Positions 17,343 to 26,424 of a stretch of 64,000 bases of DNA are shown piece by piece. Under the pieces are notes generated by a model. The model searched no databases. It had not been told where the DNA came from and saw only the letters and a list, made by a program, of their open reading frames with translations. This DNA comes from Sphingopyxis sp. (GTDB lineage: Bacteria; Pseudomonadota; Alphaproteobacteria; Sphingomonadales; Sphingomonadaceae): NCBI GenBank assembly GCA_017745175.1, contig JAGHZY010000012.1, forward strand, positions 1-64,000, in the 5' to 3' direction. Numbering within the stretch: position 1 is the stretch's first letter; every line of letters starts with the position of its first letter. The position numbers and the translations under genes were made by a program.

Positions 17343-18395
17343 ATGTCCGCTGTCTGGGATTTCGCCGATTTCGACGATCATGAGCATGTCCACATGTTCC
17401 GCGACCGCGCGAGCGGGCTGACGGCGGTCATCGCCGTCCACTCAACGCACCTCGGCCCCGGCGCGGGCGGCGTGCGCTACTGGCATTATCCGCAGCGCGC
17501 CGCGGCGATCACCGATGCGCTGCGCCTGTCGCGCGGCATGAGCTACAAGAATGCGATGGCGGGCCTGCCGATGGGCGGCGGCAAGGGTGTGATCCTGGCC
17601 GACGAACATGGCGCCAAGACCGCCGAACTGCTCGCGGCGTTCGGCCGCGCGGTCGAGTCGCTCGGCGGCGCCTATGTGACCGCCGAGGACGTCGGCATCA
17701 CCGACGCCGACATGGTCGAGATCGCGAAGCAGACGAAACATGTCAGCGGGCTGCCGGTAGCGAGCGGCGCCGATGCCGGCGGCGATCCGGGGCCGTTCAC
17801 CGCGCTCGGCGTCTATCTGGGCATCAAGGCGGCGATCCGGCAGGGCCTCGGCACCGACGATGCCAAGGGCGTGCGCGTCGCGATCCAGGGCGTCGGCAGC
17901 GTCGGCGGCGGGGTTGCGCGGCGGCTCGCGGCCGAGGGCGCGAAGCTGACCCTCGCCGACGTCAATCTGGCGCGCGCGAAGGCGCTGGCCGAGGAACTCG
18001 GCGCCGAGCTCGCCGATTCGGCGGCGATCATGGAGGTCGAGGCCGACGTGCTGAGTCCCAACGCGCTGGGCGCTATCCTGACCGAGCAAAGCATCGGGAA
18101 GCTGCGCGTGCCGATCGTCGCGGGCGGCGCGAACAACCAGCTCGCGACCGCGCTCGACGGTCAGCGCATCCACGACCGCGGGATCGTTTATGCCCCCGAC
18201 TATGTGATCAACGCAGGCGGCATCATCAACGTCGCGCTCGAATATCTCGGGCAGGGCAGCCGCGAGGAAGTCGAGAGCCGCATCCACCAGATTCCCGGCC
18301 GCCTCGCCGAGATATGGGCCGAGAGCAAGGCGAGCGGCACCCCGGCGTCGGTCGTCGCCGACCGCATGGCGCAGAAGCTGATCGGGCGAGGCTGA
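17343..18395 (+). CDS. Glu/Leu/Phe/Val dehydrogenase (leucine dehydrogenase type)
   Basis: 350 residues, the length of Leu/Val/Phe dehydrogenases rather than glutamate dehydrogenase. The catalytic region is SYKNAMAGLPMGGGKGVI with Lys69 and Lys81. The Rossmann motif GVGSVGGGVARRLAAEGAKLTLADVN follows, then the C-terminal APDYVINAGGIINVALEY. It catalyses NAD-dependent reversible oxidative deamination of a branched-chain or aromatic amino acid to the 2-oxo acid. The spacing after tRNA-His is about 98 bases, with a TTACGTTCTGACGTAATTATC AT-rich inverted element near 17305-17325 that could be promoter or operator. A strong terminator follows. Confidence 0.92.
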   Translation: MSAVWDFADFDDHEHVHMFRDRASGLTAVIAVHSTHLGPGAGGVRYWHYPQRAAAITDALRLSRGMSYKNAMAGLPMGGGKGVILADEHGAKTAELLAAFGRAVESLGGAYVTAEDVGITDADMVEIAKQTKHVSGLPVASGADAGGDPGPFTALGVYLGIKAAIRQGLGTDDAKGVRVAIQGVGSVGGGVARRLAAEGAKLTLADVNLARAKALAEELGAELADSAAIMEVEADVLSPNALGAILTEQSIGKLRVPIVAGGANNQLATALDGQRIHDRGIVYAPDYVINAGGIINVALEYLGQGSREEVESRIHQIPGRLAEIWAESKASGTPASVVADRMAQKLIGRG

Positions 18396-18470
18396 TCATA
18401 TGGGCGAGGGCGGGGCGACCGGCTGAGCCCTCCCCGTTGCGGCTAGCGAACAAGTTCGCAAGCCTCACTG

Positions 18471-18499
18471 CCCCTCCCGCAAGCGGGAGGGGTTTTGTT
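18471..18499 (+). terminator. Rho-independent terminator
   Basis: CCCCTCCCGC and GCGGGAGGGG (18471-18480, 18483-18492) form a stem of about 9-10 bp with a CAAG-like tip, followed by TTTTGTT. It ends the amino acid dehydrogenase transcript. The upstream 70 bases resemble part of the repeat at 43361-43487. Confidence 0.88.
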
Positions 18500-18528
18500 A
18501 TGTGCGATTTCCGCTAAGCCAGCCCTCG

Positions 18529-18882
18529 ATGAAACGGCATTTCTATCTGGTCGCGGGCTGGGCGTCGTTGGGGCTTGGCGCGATCGGCGCCTTCCTGCCG
18601 CTGCTGCCGACGGTGCCGTTCGTCATCCTTGCCGCCTTCTGCTTCGCGCGATCGTCGCCGCGGCTCGAGGAATGGCTGCTGATGCACCCGCATTTCGGGC
18701 ATCATATCGTTGCGTGGCGCGAGAAGGGCGCGATCAGCCGCAAGGGCAAGATTGCGGCGACCGCGGCTTTTGCGTTCAGCATCGTGCTGGCGGCGATCTT
18801 TTCGCCGTGGCCGTGGGTGATGGTACCGGTGATCGCCGCCGCCGTTACCGGAAGCTGGATATGGACGCGGCCCGAGGGGTAG
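18529..18882 (+). CDS. YbaN/DUF454 family inner-membrane protein
   Basis: 117 residues with an N-terminal membrane pair (about 5-40, AGWASLGLGAIGAFLPLLPTVPFVILAAFCFARSS) and a C-terminal pair (about 80-112). The LPLLPTVPF and CFARSSPRLEEWL...HPHFG motifs are characteristic of DUF454 (YbaN). Function unknown; usually a small inner-membrane protein. ATG at 18529 is chosen over an in-frame GTG at 18502, which lies only a few bases after the terminator. Confidence 0.88.
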   Translation: MKRHFYLVAGWASLGLGAIGAFLPLLPTVPFVILAAFCFARSSPRLEEWLLMHPHFGHHIVAWREKGAISRKGKIAATAAFAFSIVLAAIFSPWPWVMVPVIAAAVTGSWIWTRPEG

Positions 18883-18893
18883 TTTTCGCCGGT

Positions 18894-19112
18894 CTAGAGG
18901 TCGCCGGTCAGATTGGTATTGGCGGGAGCGTAGATCGTGCCCAACGGCTCCTCCCATCCGTATTGCAACTTCCCTGCTTCGATAGCCTCATCGATCTGGC
19001 TTAGCGCACCTGCGATAAGGATTTGGAGGGTTTCCGGCAGTGATGGTTCGTTCGTCAGGTGAAACCTGAGATTATCTCGACAGCGGCAAAGATCATCCAG
19101 CACAAGTTCCAT
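18894..19112 (-). CDS. Small hypothetical protein
   Basis: 72 residues from ATG 19112 (MELVLDDLCRCRDNLRFHL...). AGGA lies about 9 bases before this ATG; an in-frame ATG at 19172 would add 20 basic residues. The predicted protein is helical, with two Cys near the N-terminus and a loose C-terminal tail. No family is recognised. It is convergent to the YbaN gene and divergent from ccmC. The base composition is lower in GC than its neighbours, so it may be a recent or weakly expressed gene. Confidence 0.5.
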   Translation of the reverse strand: MELVLDDLCRCRDNLRFHLTNEPSLPETLQILIAGALSQIDEAIEAGKLQYGWEEPLGTIYAPANTNLTGDL

Positions 19113-19281
19113 AACGCATATCCTATCGTGCGACTGATTCGTCCGCAAACGTCGCGTTCGGTCATTCTTCATTCCAGAGAATTGATCCTGTCAGTTATGG
19201 TGGCAAAGAAGAGTGTGCCGGGTCGCGCCGGGCAAATTGCTGGACCGCTTTCCCCGGCTCGCCTAAGGACGACGCGACCCG

Positions 19282-20016
19282 ATGCACGCCTACGCTAATC
19301 CCACGCGCTTTCTTGCGATTGCCAAGCCGCTGACACCGTGGCTGCTGGGCGTCGGGCTGTTGCTCGTGCTTGGCGGTGCCTGGGCGGGGCTGGCGCTGGT
19401 GCCGGGCGACTACAAGCAGGGCGAGACCGCGCGCATTCTATACGTCCATGTCCCGTCGGCTTGGCTCGGCATGGGCGGCTGGACGTCGCTGGCGATCGCG
19501 GGGCTGATCCAGCTTGTCTGGCGGCATCCGCTTTCGGGCATCGCGGCGCGCGCGATCGCGGTTCCGGGGATGCTGTTCACCGCGCTGTGTCTCGCCACCG
19601 GATCGATCTGGGGCCGCCCGACCTGGGGCACCTGGTGGGAATGGGACGGGCGGATGACCTCGATGCTCGTCCTGCTTTTTCTCTATGCGGGCTTCATCGC
19701 GCTGACGAGCGGCGACGACGGGCAAAGGCAGGGCGGATCGCTGTCGCGCGGCGCGGCGATCTATGCGCTGGTCGGGGCGATCAATATTCCGATCATCAAC
19801 CGCAGCGTCGTGTGGTGGAACAGCTTGCACCAAGGGCCGAGCATCACGCTCGGCGGATCGAGCATCGACGGCGCTTTGCTGTGGCCGCTGGGCTTGACCG
19901 TGCTCGGCTTTTCGTTGCTATTCGGCGCCATCGTGCTGATGCGGATGCGGCGGATCATCGCCGACAACCGCGTCACGGCGCGGCTGCGACGGCTCGCGGA
20001 CGACGAGGGGGCTTGA
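19282..20016 (+). CDS. ccmC: Heme exporter subunit CcmC
   Basis: 244 residues, six membrane segments. The tryptophan-rich periplasmic WWD motif GTWWEWDGRMTS lies near residues 115-126, with flanking His in ILYVHVPSAW and NSLHQGPS that hold heme. CcmC passes heme to the chaperone CcmE during system I cytochrome c maturation. It is first of seven overlapping genes; the 169 bases in front presumably hold the operon promoter. The ABC subunits CcmA and CcmB, which normally act with CcmC and CcmD, are not in this window. Confidence 0.96.
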   Translation: MHAYANPTRFLAIAKPLTPWLLGVGLLLVLGGAWAGLALVPGDYKQGETARILYVHVPSAWLGMGGWTSLAIAGLIQLVWRHPLSGIAARAIAVPGMLFTALCLATGSIWGRPTWGTWWEWDGRMTSMLVLLFLYAGFIALTSGDDGQRQGGSLSRGAAIYALVGAINIPIINRSVVWWNSLHQGPSITLGGSSIDGALLWPLGLTVLGFSLLFGAIVLMRMRRIIADNRVTARLRRLADDEGA

Positions 20017-20018
20017 GG

Positions 20019-20174
20019 GTGACGGGGGTGATCAGCGGGGGCGGGCAATGGGCATTCGTCGCGGCGGCCTATGGGCTGACGGCGGTGCTGACCGGCGCGG
20101 TGCTGTGGGCGAGCTGGCGCGCGATGAAAAAGGCCGAGAAGCGCAGCGATGCGCTGCGGAGGGATCGCAAGTGA
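20019..20174 (+). CDS. ccmD: Heme exporter accessory protein CcmD
   Basis: 51 residues with a GTG start two bases after the ccmC stop. One membrane segment (about 10-31, WAFVAAAYGLTAVLTGAVLWASW) is followed by a basic tail (MKKAEKRSDALRRDRK). Size, topology, order and charge all match CcmD, which holds CcmE to CcmC for release of heme-loaded CcmE. The stop overlaps the ccmE start as GTGA. Confidence 0.9.
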   Translation: MTGVISGGGQWAFVAAAYGLTAVLTGAVLWASWRAMKKAEKRSDALRRDRK

Positions 20175-20608
20175 AAGCCAAGCATCAGCGACTGATCCTT
20201 GCGCTGGTCGCGCTGTGCGGCGTTGCCGGGGCGGGGGTGCTTGCGGCGAGCGCGCTGCGCGACGAGGCGGCCTATTTCCGTACACCGGTCGAGGTGCAGG
20301 GCGGCAAGGCCGCGGTCGGCGAAGCGATGCGCCTCGGCGGTATGGTCGCCAAGGGAAGCATCGAACGGCAGGCCGACGGCCTGACGATCCGTTTCGTCGC
20401 CACGGACGGCAAGGCGTCGGTGCCGGTCGAGTACAAGGGGATCGTCCCCGACCTGTTCGGCGAGGAGAGCGGCATGGTCGCCGACGGCCGGATGCGCGCC
20501 GACGGGACCTTCGTCGCCGACCGCATCCTCGCCAAGCATGACGAGCGCTATATGCCGCCGCAGATGGGCGAGATGCCGAAGAATATGAAGGCGCCGGCGG
20601 GAGTATGA
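20171..20608 (+). CDS. ccmE: Periplasmic heme chaperone CcmE
   Basis: 145 residues with one N-terminal membrane anchor (about 8-28) and a periplasmic OB-fold domain. The heme-binding motif KHDERYMPP contains His123 (covalent heme ligand) and Tyr127. Other conserved parts are YFRTPVEV and VPVEYKGIVPDLFGEESGMVADG. It carries heme from CcmC to CcmF. The GTG start at 20171 overlaps the ccmD stop by four bases. About 120 bases with a palindromic repeat separate it from ccmF. Confidence 0.96.
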   Translation: MKAKHQRLILALVALCGVAGAGVLAASALRDEAAYFRTPVEVQGGKAAVGEAMRLGGMVAKGSIERQADGLTIRFVATDGKASVPVEYKGIVPDLFGEESGMVADGRMRADGTFVADRILAKHDERYMPPQMGEMPKNMKAPAGV

Positions 20609-20624
20609 TCCGGCTCACGCCAGT

Positions 20625-20705
20625 CCGTTATCCAGGCGAAGGCCGGGATATCCACGGTGCGTATGAGCGCCGACGGCAAGGCCCCGGCCTTCGGCGGGGT
20701 GACGG
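20625..20705. repeat. Intergenic repeat inside the ccm operon
   Basis: Palindromic sequence with CGAAGGCCGGGATATCC and CCCCGGCCTTCG arms, similar in style to other dispersed repeats of this window. It is the only sizeable gap in the operon and lies between ccmE and ccmF. It could fold in the mRNA and change relative levels of the two parts. Confidence 0.55.
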
Positions 20706-20729
20706 CGTGTGGAGTGGGGGCGTAGCCGA

Positions 20730-22700
20730 ATGATCGCCGAACTCGGCCTCGCTCTGCTGTGGATCGCGGCGGCGCTGGCGTGCCTGTCGCTTGTCGCGGG
20801 GACGCTGTTCCTGCGCGGCGGACCCAGGGATCTGGCGGCGCTGGTGCGTCCGGCCAGTGTGGCGCAGGGCGTGCTGACCGCGTTCGCCTTCGCTTTGCTG
20901 ATCGCGCTGTTCGTGCGATCGGACATGTCGGTCGAACTGGTCGCGCGCAACAGCCACAGCCTGAAACCGATGATCTTCAAGATCGCAGGGACGTGGGGCA
21001 ATCACGAAGGATCGATGCTGCTGTGGCTGATGATCCTGTCGCTGTCGGGCGGACTGATCGCGATTTTCGAGAAGAGGCTGCGCGAGGACACGCTGGTCGC
21101 GACCCTCGCGGCGCAGGCGGCGCTGAGCCTCGGCTTCTTTGCTTTCCTGCTCTTCTCGTCGAACCCGTTCAAGCGGTTGCCCGTCGCGCCGCCCGACGGG
21201 CAGGGGCTCAATCCGCTGCTGCAGGACATCGGTCTCGCTTTCCACCCGCCGACGCTTTACGTCGGCTATGTCGGGCTGTCGGTCGCGTTCAGCTTTGCCG
21301 TCGGCGCACTGATCACGCGCGAAATCGGCCCCGCGTTCGCGCGTGCGATGCGGCCGTGGGTGCTGGGGAGCTGGATTTTCCTGACGCTCGGCATCACCGC
21401 GGGCAGCTACTGGGCCTATTATGAGCTCGGCTGGGGCGGCTGGTGGTTCTGGGACCCGGTCGAGAATGTGTCGCTCGTGCCGTGGCTTGCGGGCGCTGCC
21501 TTGCTCCATTCGGTCGCGGTGACCGCGACGCGCAATGCGTTGCGCGCGTGGACGGTCATGCTCGCGGTGATCGGCTTTTCGATGTCGATGGTGGGCACCT
21601 TCATCGTCCGGTCGGGATTGCTCACGAGCGTTCACAGCTTTGCGGTCGATCCCGAGCGCGGGACTTTTCTGCTCGTGCTGATGGCGATCTACATCGGCGG
21701 CGCGCTGACCCTGTTCGCGCTGCGTGCCGGGGCGGTCGCCGAGGGCAAGAAATTCGCGCTGCTAAGCCGTGAGGGCTCGCTGGTGATCAACAATCTGCTG
21801 CTGACGACGATCCTTGCGCTCGTGCTGCTCGGCACGCTCTATCCGATCGTCGCCGAGGCGATGGGCGAGAAGATTTCGGTCGGGCCGCCCTATTATAACA
21901 AGGTCGCGGGGCCGCTGGCGCTGATCCTGTGCCTCGTGATGGTTGCCGGGCCGCTGCTGGGCTGGCGCAAGGATGACGGGAAGCGGCTCTGGTCGCGGCT
22001 GCCCGCCGCGGCGCTTGCCGGTGCGGCGGTGCTCTTCGGCCTCGTATTGTTCGGCGGCAAGGTCGGAATCCTGCCGCTGCTCGGCATGACGGTCGCGGGA
22101 ATCGTCGCGGTCGCGAGCCTTGCGCCGCTGTGGGGCCGCAACCTCCGCCGCACGCCGCTGCCGACATGGGGGATGGTCGTCGCGCATTTCGGCGTCGCGG
22201 TGTGCCTTGCCGGCATGGGCGCCGAGAGCGCCTTCATCAAGGAACGGCTCGTCGCGGCGGCGCCGGGCGAGGTGATGAAGATCGGCGATTTTTCGGTGAA
22301 GTTTGCCGGGGTGAAGCCCATCGCGGGGCCCAATTATACGGCGATCGAGGGGACGCTCGTCGCGACGACATCGTCGGGCAGCAGCTTCACGATGAAGCCC
22401 GAGGCGCGCACCTTCCCGGGCCTGATGGGCACCGCGCCGACCGAGACCAACGAGGCGGCGTTGCTGACGCGGCCCGGCGGGCAGCTTTACGCCGTGCTCG
22501 GCCAGCCGGTGGCGAGTGACGATGGCCGCGCCGACCGCTACCAGATCCGCCTGTGGTGGAAACCTTTGGTGTGGTGGATCTGGCTCGGCGGCGCGCTGAT
22601 CGCGATCGGCGCGGCGCTGTCGCTGCTCGGCCGCGCACAGCTGCTGGCGATCTGGCGCGCGCGCCGCGCCCGCAAATCCGGGGAACGTTTCGCGCCATGA
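20730..22700 (+). CDS. ccmF: Cytochrome c heme lyase subunit CcmF
   Basis: 656 residues, about 13-15 membrane segments. It carries the WWD motif ELGWGGWWFWDPVENVSLVPW near residues 233-252, and LVARNSHSLKPMIFKIAGTWGNHEGSMLLW near the N-terminus with conserved His. CcmF takes heme from CcmE and, with CcmH and CcmI, attaches it to apocytochrome c in the periplasm. The start is ATG 20730; an in-frame ATG at 20709 adds 7 residues. The stop overlaps ccmG as ATGA. Confidence 0.97.
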   Translation: MIAELGLALLWIAAALACLSLVAGTLFLRGGPRDLAALVRPASVAQGVLTAFAFALLIALFVRSDMSVELVARNSHSLKPMIFKIAGTWGNHEGSMLLWLMILSLSGGLIAIFEKRLREDTLVATLAAQAALSLGFFAFLLFSSNPFKRLPVAPPDGQGLNPLLQDIGLAFHPPTLYVGYVGLSVAFSFAVGALITREIGPAFARAMRPWVLGSWIFLTLGITAGSYWAYYELGWGGWWFWDPVENVSLVPWLAGAALLHSVAVTATRNALRAWTVMLAVIGFSMSMVGTFIVRSGLLTSVHSFAVDPERGTFLLVLMAIYIGGALTLFALRAGAVAEGKKFALLSREGSLVINNLLLTTILALVLLGTLYPIVAEAMGEKISVGPPYYNKVAGPLALILCLVMVAGPLLGWRKDDGKRLWSRLPAAALAGAAVLFGLVLFGGKVGILPLLGMTVAGIVAVASLAPLWGRNLRRTPLPTWGMVVAHFGVAVCLAGMGAESAFIKERLVAAAPGEVMKIGDFSVKFAGVKPIAGPNYTAIEGTLVATTSSGSSFTMKPEARTFPGLMGTAPTETNEAALLTRPGGQLYAVLGQPVASDDGRADRYQIRLWWKPLVWWIWLGGALIAIGAALSLLGRAQLLAIWRARRARKSGERFAP

Positions 22701-23227
22701 AGAACCGCTGGGTCCTTTTCGTGCCATTGGCGATCATGGGGTTGCTGTTCGGTGCCTTCATCTATCGGTTGATGACGCCGCCCGACACGCTGATCGAGTC
22801 GCAGTGGATTAACAAGCCGATGCCGCTGTTCGATTTGCCGCCGGCGACCGCGGGCGTGCCGGGGCTGAAGAGCAGCCAGCTTGCCGACGGGCGGCCGCGG
22901 CTGGTCAACGTGTTTGCGAGCTGGTGCATCCCGTGCCGCGCCGAGGCGCCGCAGCTCGAGGCGCTGAAGAAGGCGGGGGTCCCGATCGACGGCATCGCGA
23001 TCCGCGACCGGCCCGAGGATGTCGCGATGTTCCTCCGCGAATATGGCAATCCCTTCGACCGCATCGGGTCCGACATGCAGAGCAGCGTCCAGATCGCATT
23101 GGGATCGTCGGGTGTGCCCGAAACCTTTCTGATCGACGGCAAGGGGATCATCCGCGAGCAGATACAGGGCGTGATCCTCGCCGATCAGGTGCCCGAAATC
23201 ATCGCGAAGCTCGAGGCGATGAAGTGA
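22697..23227 (+). CDS. ccmG: Thiol:disulfide interchange protein CcmG/DsbE
   Basis: 176 residues. One N-terminal membrane anchor (about 5-23) is followed by a periplasmic thioredoxin fold with Cys77-Ile-Pro-Cys80 in NVFASWCIPC, the acidic-loop region typical of DsbE, and GVPETFLIDGKG with the cis-Pro. It keeps the apocytochrome CXXCH thiols reduced for heme attachment. The ATG overlaps the ccmF stop and the stop overlaps the GTG of ccmH, so translation is coupled. Confidence 0.96.
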   Translation: MKNRWVLFVPLAIMGLLFGAFIYRLMTPPDTLIESQWINKPMPLFDLPPATAGVPGLKSSQLADGRPRLVNVFASWCIPCRAEAPQLEALKKAGVPIDGIAIRDRPEDVAMFLREYGNPFDRIGSDMQSSVQIALGSSGVPETFLIDGKGIIREQIQGVILADQVPEIIAKLEAMK

Positions 23228-23655
23228 GCCTGCGGCTGTTCCTCTTCTGCCTGCTCGGCGCGCTGGCGTTGCCGCTGGCGGCGCAGGACCGGTTGCCGCC
23301 TGCGCCCTATGCCTATCAGCAGCTCAGGGACCCGGCGCAGGAAGCGCGCGCGAAGGCGTTGATGGAGGAGCTGCGCTGCCTCGTCTGTCAGGGCCAGTCG
23401 ATCGCCGACAGCGATGCGCCGCTCGCCGGCGACATGCGGCACGAGGTGCGCACGAAGATCGCGGCGGGCGAGAGCCCCGGCGAGATCAAGGCGTGGCTCG
23501 TCGCGCGTTACGGCAATTGGGTGAGCTATGATCCGCCGTTCGACATGGCGACGTCGCTTCTGTGGCTCGGGCCGCTGCTTTTCCTCGCGGTCGGCGGATG
23601 GCTGGCATTCGGCCGGTTCCGGCGCGGGGGTGACGACATGGAGGATGACGCATGA
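23224..23655 (+). CDS. ccmH: Cytochrome c maturation protein CcmH (CycL type)
   Basis: 143 residues. A signal peptide (about 1-20) is followed by the periplasmic LRCLVCQGQSIADSDAPLA domain with the redox pair Cys52 and Cys55, then GNWVSYDPPFD and one C-terminal membrane segment (about 108-128). It exchanges thiols with the apocytochrome and works with CcmF. GTG start, overlapping ccmG; it overlaps ccmI by an ATGA. Here CcmH and CcmI are separate proteins, unlike the fused E. coli form. Confidence 0.95.
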   Translation: MSLRLFLFCLLGALALPLAAQDRLPPAPYAYQQLRDPAQEARAKALMEELRCLVCQGQSIADSDAPLAGDMRHEVRTKIAAGESPGEIKAWLVARYGNWVSYDPPFDMATSLLWLGPLLFLAVGGWLAFGRFRRGGDDMEDDA

Positions 23656-24323
23656 CCTGGCTCTGGGTCATCCTTGCCGCGGCGCTGACGATCGGCGGCA
23701 TTTTCCGGCTCGGCAAGCTGCCCGCGGCGGCGCGGCCGCTGGCAGGGGCGGCGGTGATGCTGGGGCTCGCGGGCTATGCGCTGCAGGGCAGCCCGTCGCT
23801 GCCGGGCAAGCCTGTCGCGGCGCCCGAAGAGCCCGAAGGCTTCGGCGAGGCGCTGACCGACCAGCGGCAGGGGATGGCCGAGCGCTTCGGTCCCGCGGCG
23901 CAATGGCTTGGTATGTCCGACGGCTTCGCGCGCACGGGGAAGACCGAGCTCGCGGCAAGGACGCTCGAAAAAGGGCTCGAGAAATATCCCGACAATGTCG
24001 ATCTGTGGGTCGGGCTCGGCAATGCGCTCGCGGCGCATGGCGGCGGGGTGATGTCGCCCGCGGCGGCGCTCGCGTTCGACGAGGCGGCAAAGCGCGATCC
24101 GTCGCATCCGGCGCCGCCCTTCTTCGCGGGGCTTGCGCTCGCGCAGGGGGGAGACCTCAAGGGTGCCGAGGCGGTGTGGAGCCAGCTTCTCGCGCGCAGC
24201 CCCGCCGATGCGCCGTGGCGCCGCGATCTCGAGATGCGGCTGGCGCAATTGCGGCAGGCGATGGGGTTCCAGATTTCTTCCGAAGCCCCGGCCGCTGCAC
24301 CACCCCCGGACGTCCCGAATTGA
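23652..24323 (+). CDS. ccmI: TPR protein of cytochrome c maturation (CcmI/CycH-like)
   Basis: 223 residues: two N-terminal membrane segments (about 2-40) and a periplasmic TPR domain. The repeat units are visible as WLGMSDGFARTGKTELAARTLEKGLEKYPDNVDLWVGLGNAL and HPAPPFFAGLALAQGGDLKGAEAVWSQLL. CcmI-type proteins hold the C-terminus of apocytochrome c and hand it to CcmF/CcmH. The Pro/Ala-rich tail is short. Position at the end of the ccm operon supports the call. It is smaller than the E. coli or Rhodobacter CcmI and lacks their long second half. Confidence 0.85.
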   Translation: MTWLWVILAAALTIGGIFRLGKLPAAARPLAGAAVMLGLAGYALQGSPSLPGKPVAAPEEPEGFGEALTDQRQGMAERFGPAAQWLGMSDGFARTGKTELAARTLEKGLEKYPDNVDLWVGLGNALAAHGGGVMSPAAALAFDEAAKRDPSHPAPPFFAGLALAQGGDLKGAEAVWSQLLARSPADAPWRRDLEMRLAQLRQAMGFQISSEAPAAAPPPDVPN

Positions 24324-24362
24324 AACCTATTACAAAGGCTCCGGCTCGTCTAAAGGCGCGCG

Positions 24363-26324
24363 ATGACTGCTGAGTCGCAACAGGCGGCCGAAGGTGCGTC
24401 GAGCACCGCTCCGGCTGCCGCCGACACCGGCCATCACGGCCATGGACATCATGGCGACAGCAAGCTGAAGCTTGCCGTCGGCGCCGTCGGCGTCGTGTTC
24501 GGTGACATCGGGACGAGTCCGCTCTACGCGTTCCGCGAGACCTTTGCCGGGCACCACCCGATCGAGGCCGACCGGCTGCACATCTATGGCGTGCTGAGCC
24601 TTGTCTTCTGGTCGATGATGCTCGTCGTCACCTTCAAATATGTGCTGACGATCATGAAGGCCGACAACAAGGGCGAGGGCGGCAGTCTGGCCTTGCTTGC
24701 GCTGATCAGCCGGTCGTCGGAGGGCAAGCGCTGGACGTGGCCGATCGTGCTGCTCGGCGTGTTCGCGACCGCGCTCTTCTATGGCGACAGCATGATCACC
24801 CCCGCGATGTCGGTGCTCTCGGCGACCGAGGGCCTCAGCTACGTCAACAAGGGGTTCGAGCCCTATATCGTGCCGATCGCGCTTGCGATCCTGATCGCGC
24901 TGTTCGCGATCCAGTCGCGCGGGACGGCGAAGGTCGGGATGCTGTTCGGGCCGATCATGCTCGCCTATTTCACGATGCTCGCGATCCTCGGGGTGATTCA
25001 CATCGTCGATCATCCGGGGATCATCGTCGAGACGCTGAACCCGGTGAATGCGCTCCACTTCTTTTACGTCGACGGGTTCACCGCCTTCATCGCGCTCGGC
25101 GCGGTGGTGCTGGCGGTGACGGGGGCCGAGGCGCTCTATGCCGACATGGGGCATTTCGGGCGCGGGCCGATCGGGCTCAGCTGGCTGACCTTCGTGCTTC
25201 CGGCGCTGATGCTCAACTATATGGGGCAGGGCGCGATGGTGCTCGAGGCCGAGATGGGGCCACGCGCCGACCTGATCGCCGATCCCTTCTTCCAGATGAT
25301 GCCCGAGGCGTGGCAGGTGCCGGTCGTGATCCTCGCGATCCTTGCGACGATCATCGCGAGCCAGGCGGTGATCTCGGGCGCCTTCTCGCTGACGCAGCAG
25401 GCGATCCAGCTCGGTTTCATGCCGCGCCTGCGCGTCGAGCACACCAGCGCGTCGGCGCAGGGGCAGATCTATATCCCGATGGTCAACTGGGGGCTGATGG
25501 TGATGGTCATCCTGCTCGTCCTCGGTTTCGGATCGTCGAGCAACCTCGCCGCCGCCTATGGCATCGCGGTGACGGGCGCGATGTTCATCGATACCTGCCT
25601 GATGAGCGTCGTCCTGTTCACGCTGTGGAAGTGGCCGGCGTGGAAGGCGCTGCCCGTCCTCGCGGTCTTCTTCATCGTCGACATCGCCTATTTCGGCGCG
25701 AATCTGATCAAGGTGCCTGACGGCGGCTGGGTGCCGCTGGCGATCGGCCTCACCATCTTCACCCTGCTCACCACATGGTCGCGCGGGCGGAAGCTGATGC
25801 AGCAGGAAATGGCCGAGGGCGCGATGCCGATCCCGGTGTTCGTCAAATCGGCGGCGAACAGCGCGACGCGCGTGCCGGGCACCGCGGTGTTCATGACGTC
25901 GAGCAGCGACGGCGTGCCACACGCGCTGCTCCACAACCTCAAGCACAACAAGGTGCTGCACCAGCGGATCATCCTCCTGACGATCAAGATCGCCGATGTG
26001 CCCTATGTGCGCGAGGAAAATCACTGCGCGCTCGACGACCTCGGACAGGGGTTCCACCGTCTGATCCTGAACTATGGCTTCATGCAGCCGATCGACGTGC
26101 CCGACGCGCTGAAGCGCGTGACGCGCTGCGGCGGCGAGTTCAAGATGCTCGAGACGAGCTTTTTCCTGTCGCGCCAGACGCTGATCGCGGCGAGCAAGCC
26201 GGGCATGCCGATCTGGCGCGAAAAACTGTTCGCGTGGATGCTGCGCAATTCGGAAAGCGCGATGGAATATTTCCGCCTGCCGACGAACCGCGTGGTCGAA
26301 CTGGGCAGTCAGGTCGCGATCTGA
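24363..26324 (+). CDS. kup: Low-affinity potassium transporter Kup
   Basis: 653 residues with about 12 membrane segments and a C-terminal cytoplasmic domain. The family signature [15 protein letters not shown] is near residues 43-57; [18 protein letters not shown] and [16 protein letters not shown] are also present. The first 36 residues are polar and His-rich ([10 protein letters not shown]), which is unusual for the family and may be flexible or bind metal. Kup is a proton-coupled K+ importer. Starting 39 bases after the ccm operon, it may be partly read from it. Confidence 0.95.
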   Translation: MTAESQQAAEGASSTAPAAADTGHHGHGHHGDSKLKLAVGAVGVVFGDIGTSPLYAFRETFAGHHPIEADRLHIYGVLSLVFWSMMLVVTFKYVLTIMKADNKGEGGSLALLALISRSSEGKRWTWPIVLLGVFATALFYGDSMITPAMSVLSATEGLSYVNKGFEPYIVPIALAILIALFAIQSRGTAKVGMLFGPIMLAYFTMLAILGVIHIVDHPGIIVETLNPVNALHFFYVDGFTAFIALGAVVLAVTGAEALYADMGHFGRGPIGLSWLTFVLPALMLNYMGQGAMVLEAEMGPRADLIADPFFQMMPEAWQVPVVILAILATIIASQAVISGAFSLTQQAIQLGFMPRLRVEHTSASAQGQIYIPMVNWGLMVMVILLVLGFGSSSNLAAAYGIAVTGAMFIDTCLMSVVLFTLWKWPAWKALPVLAVFFIVDIAYFGANLIKVPDGGWVPLAIGLTIFTLLTTWSRGRKLMQQEMAEGAMPIPVFVKSAANSATRVPGTAVFMTSSSDGVPHALLHNLKHNKVLHQRIILLTIKIADVPYVREENHCALDDLGQGFHRLILNYGFMQPIDVPDALKRVTRCGGEFKMLETSFFLSRQTLIAASKPGMPIWREKLFAWMLRNSESAMEYFRLPTNRVVELGSQVAI

Positions 26325-26424
26325 CGCCGCGCGCCGATTAACTTTCGGGCATGCGGCAATAAGCGTTTGAACATTGCGGCCGGTCTTGCGATGCAAGGGA
26401 CGAAGCTGCAAAGGCCGCGCAAAC

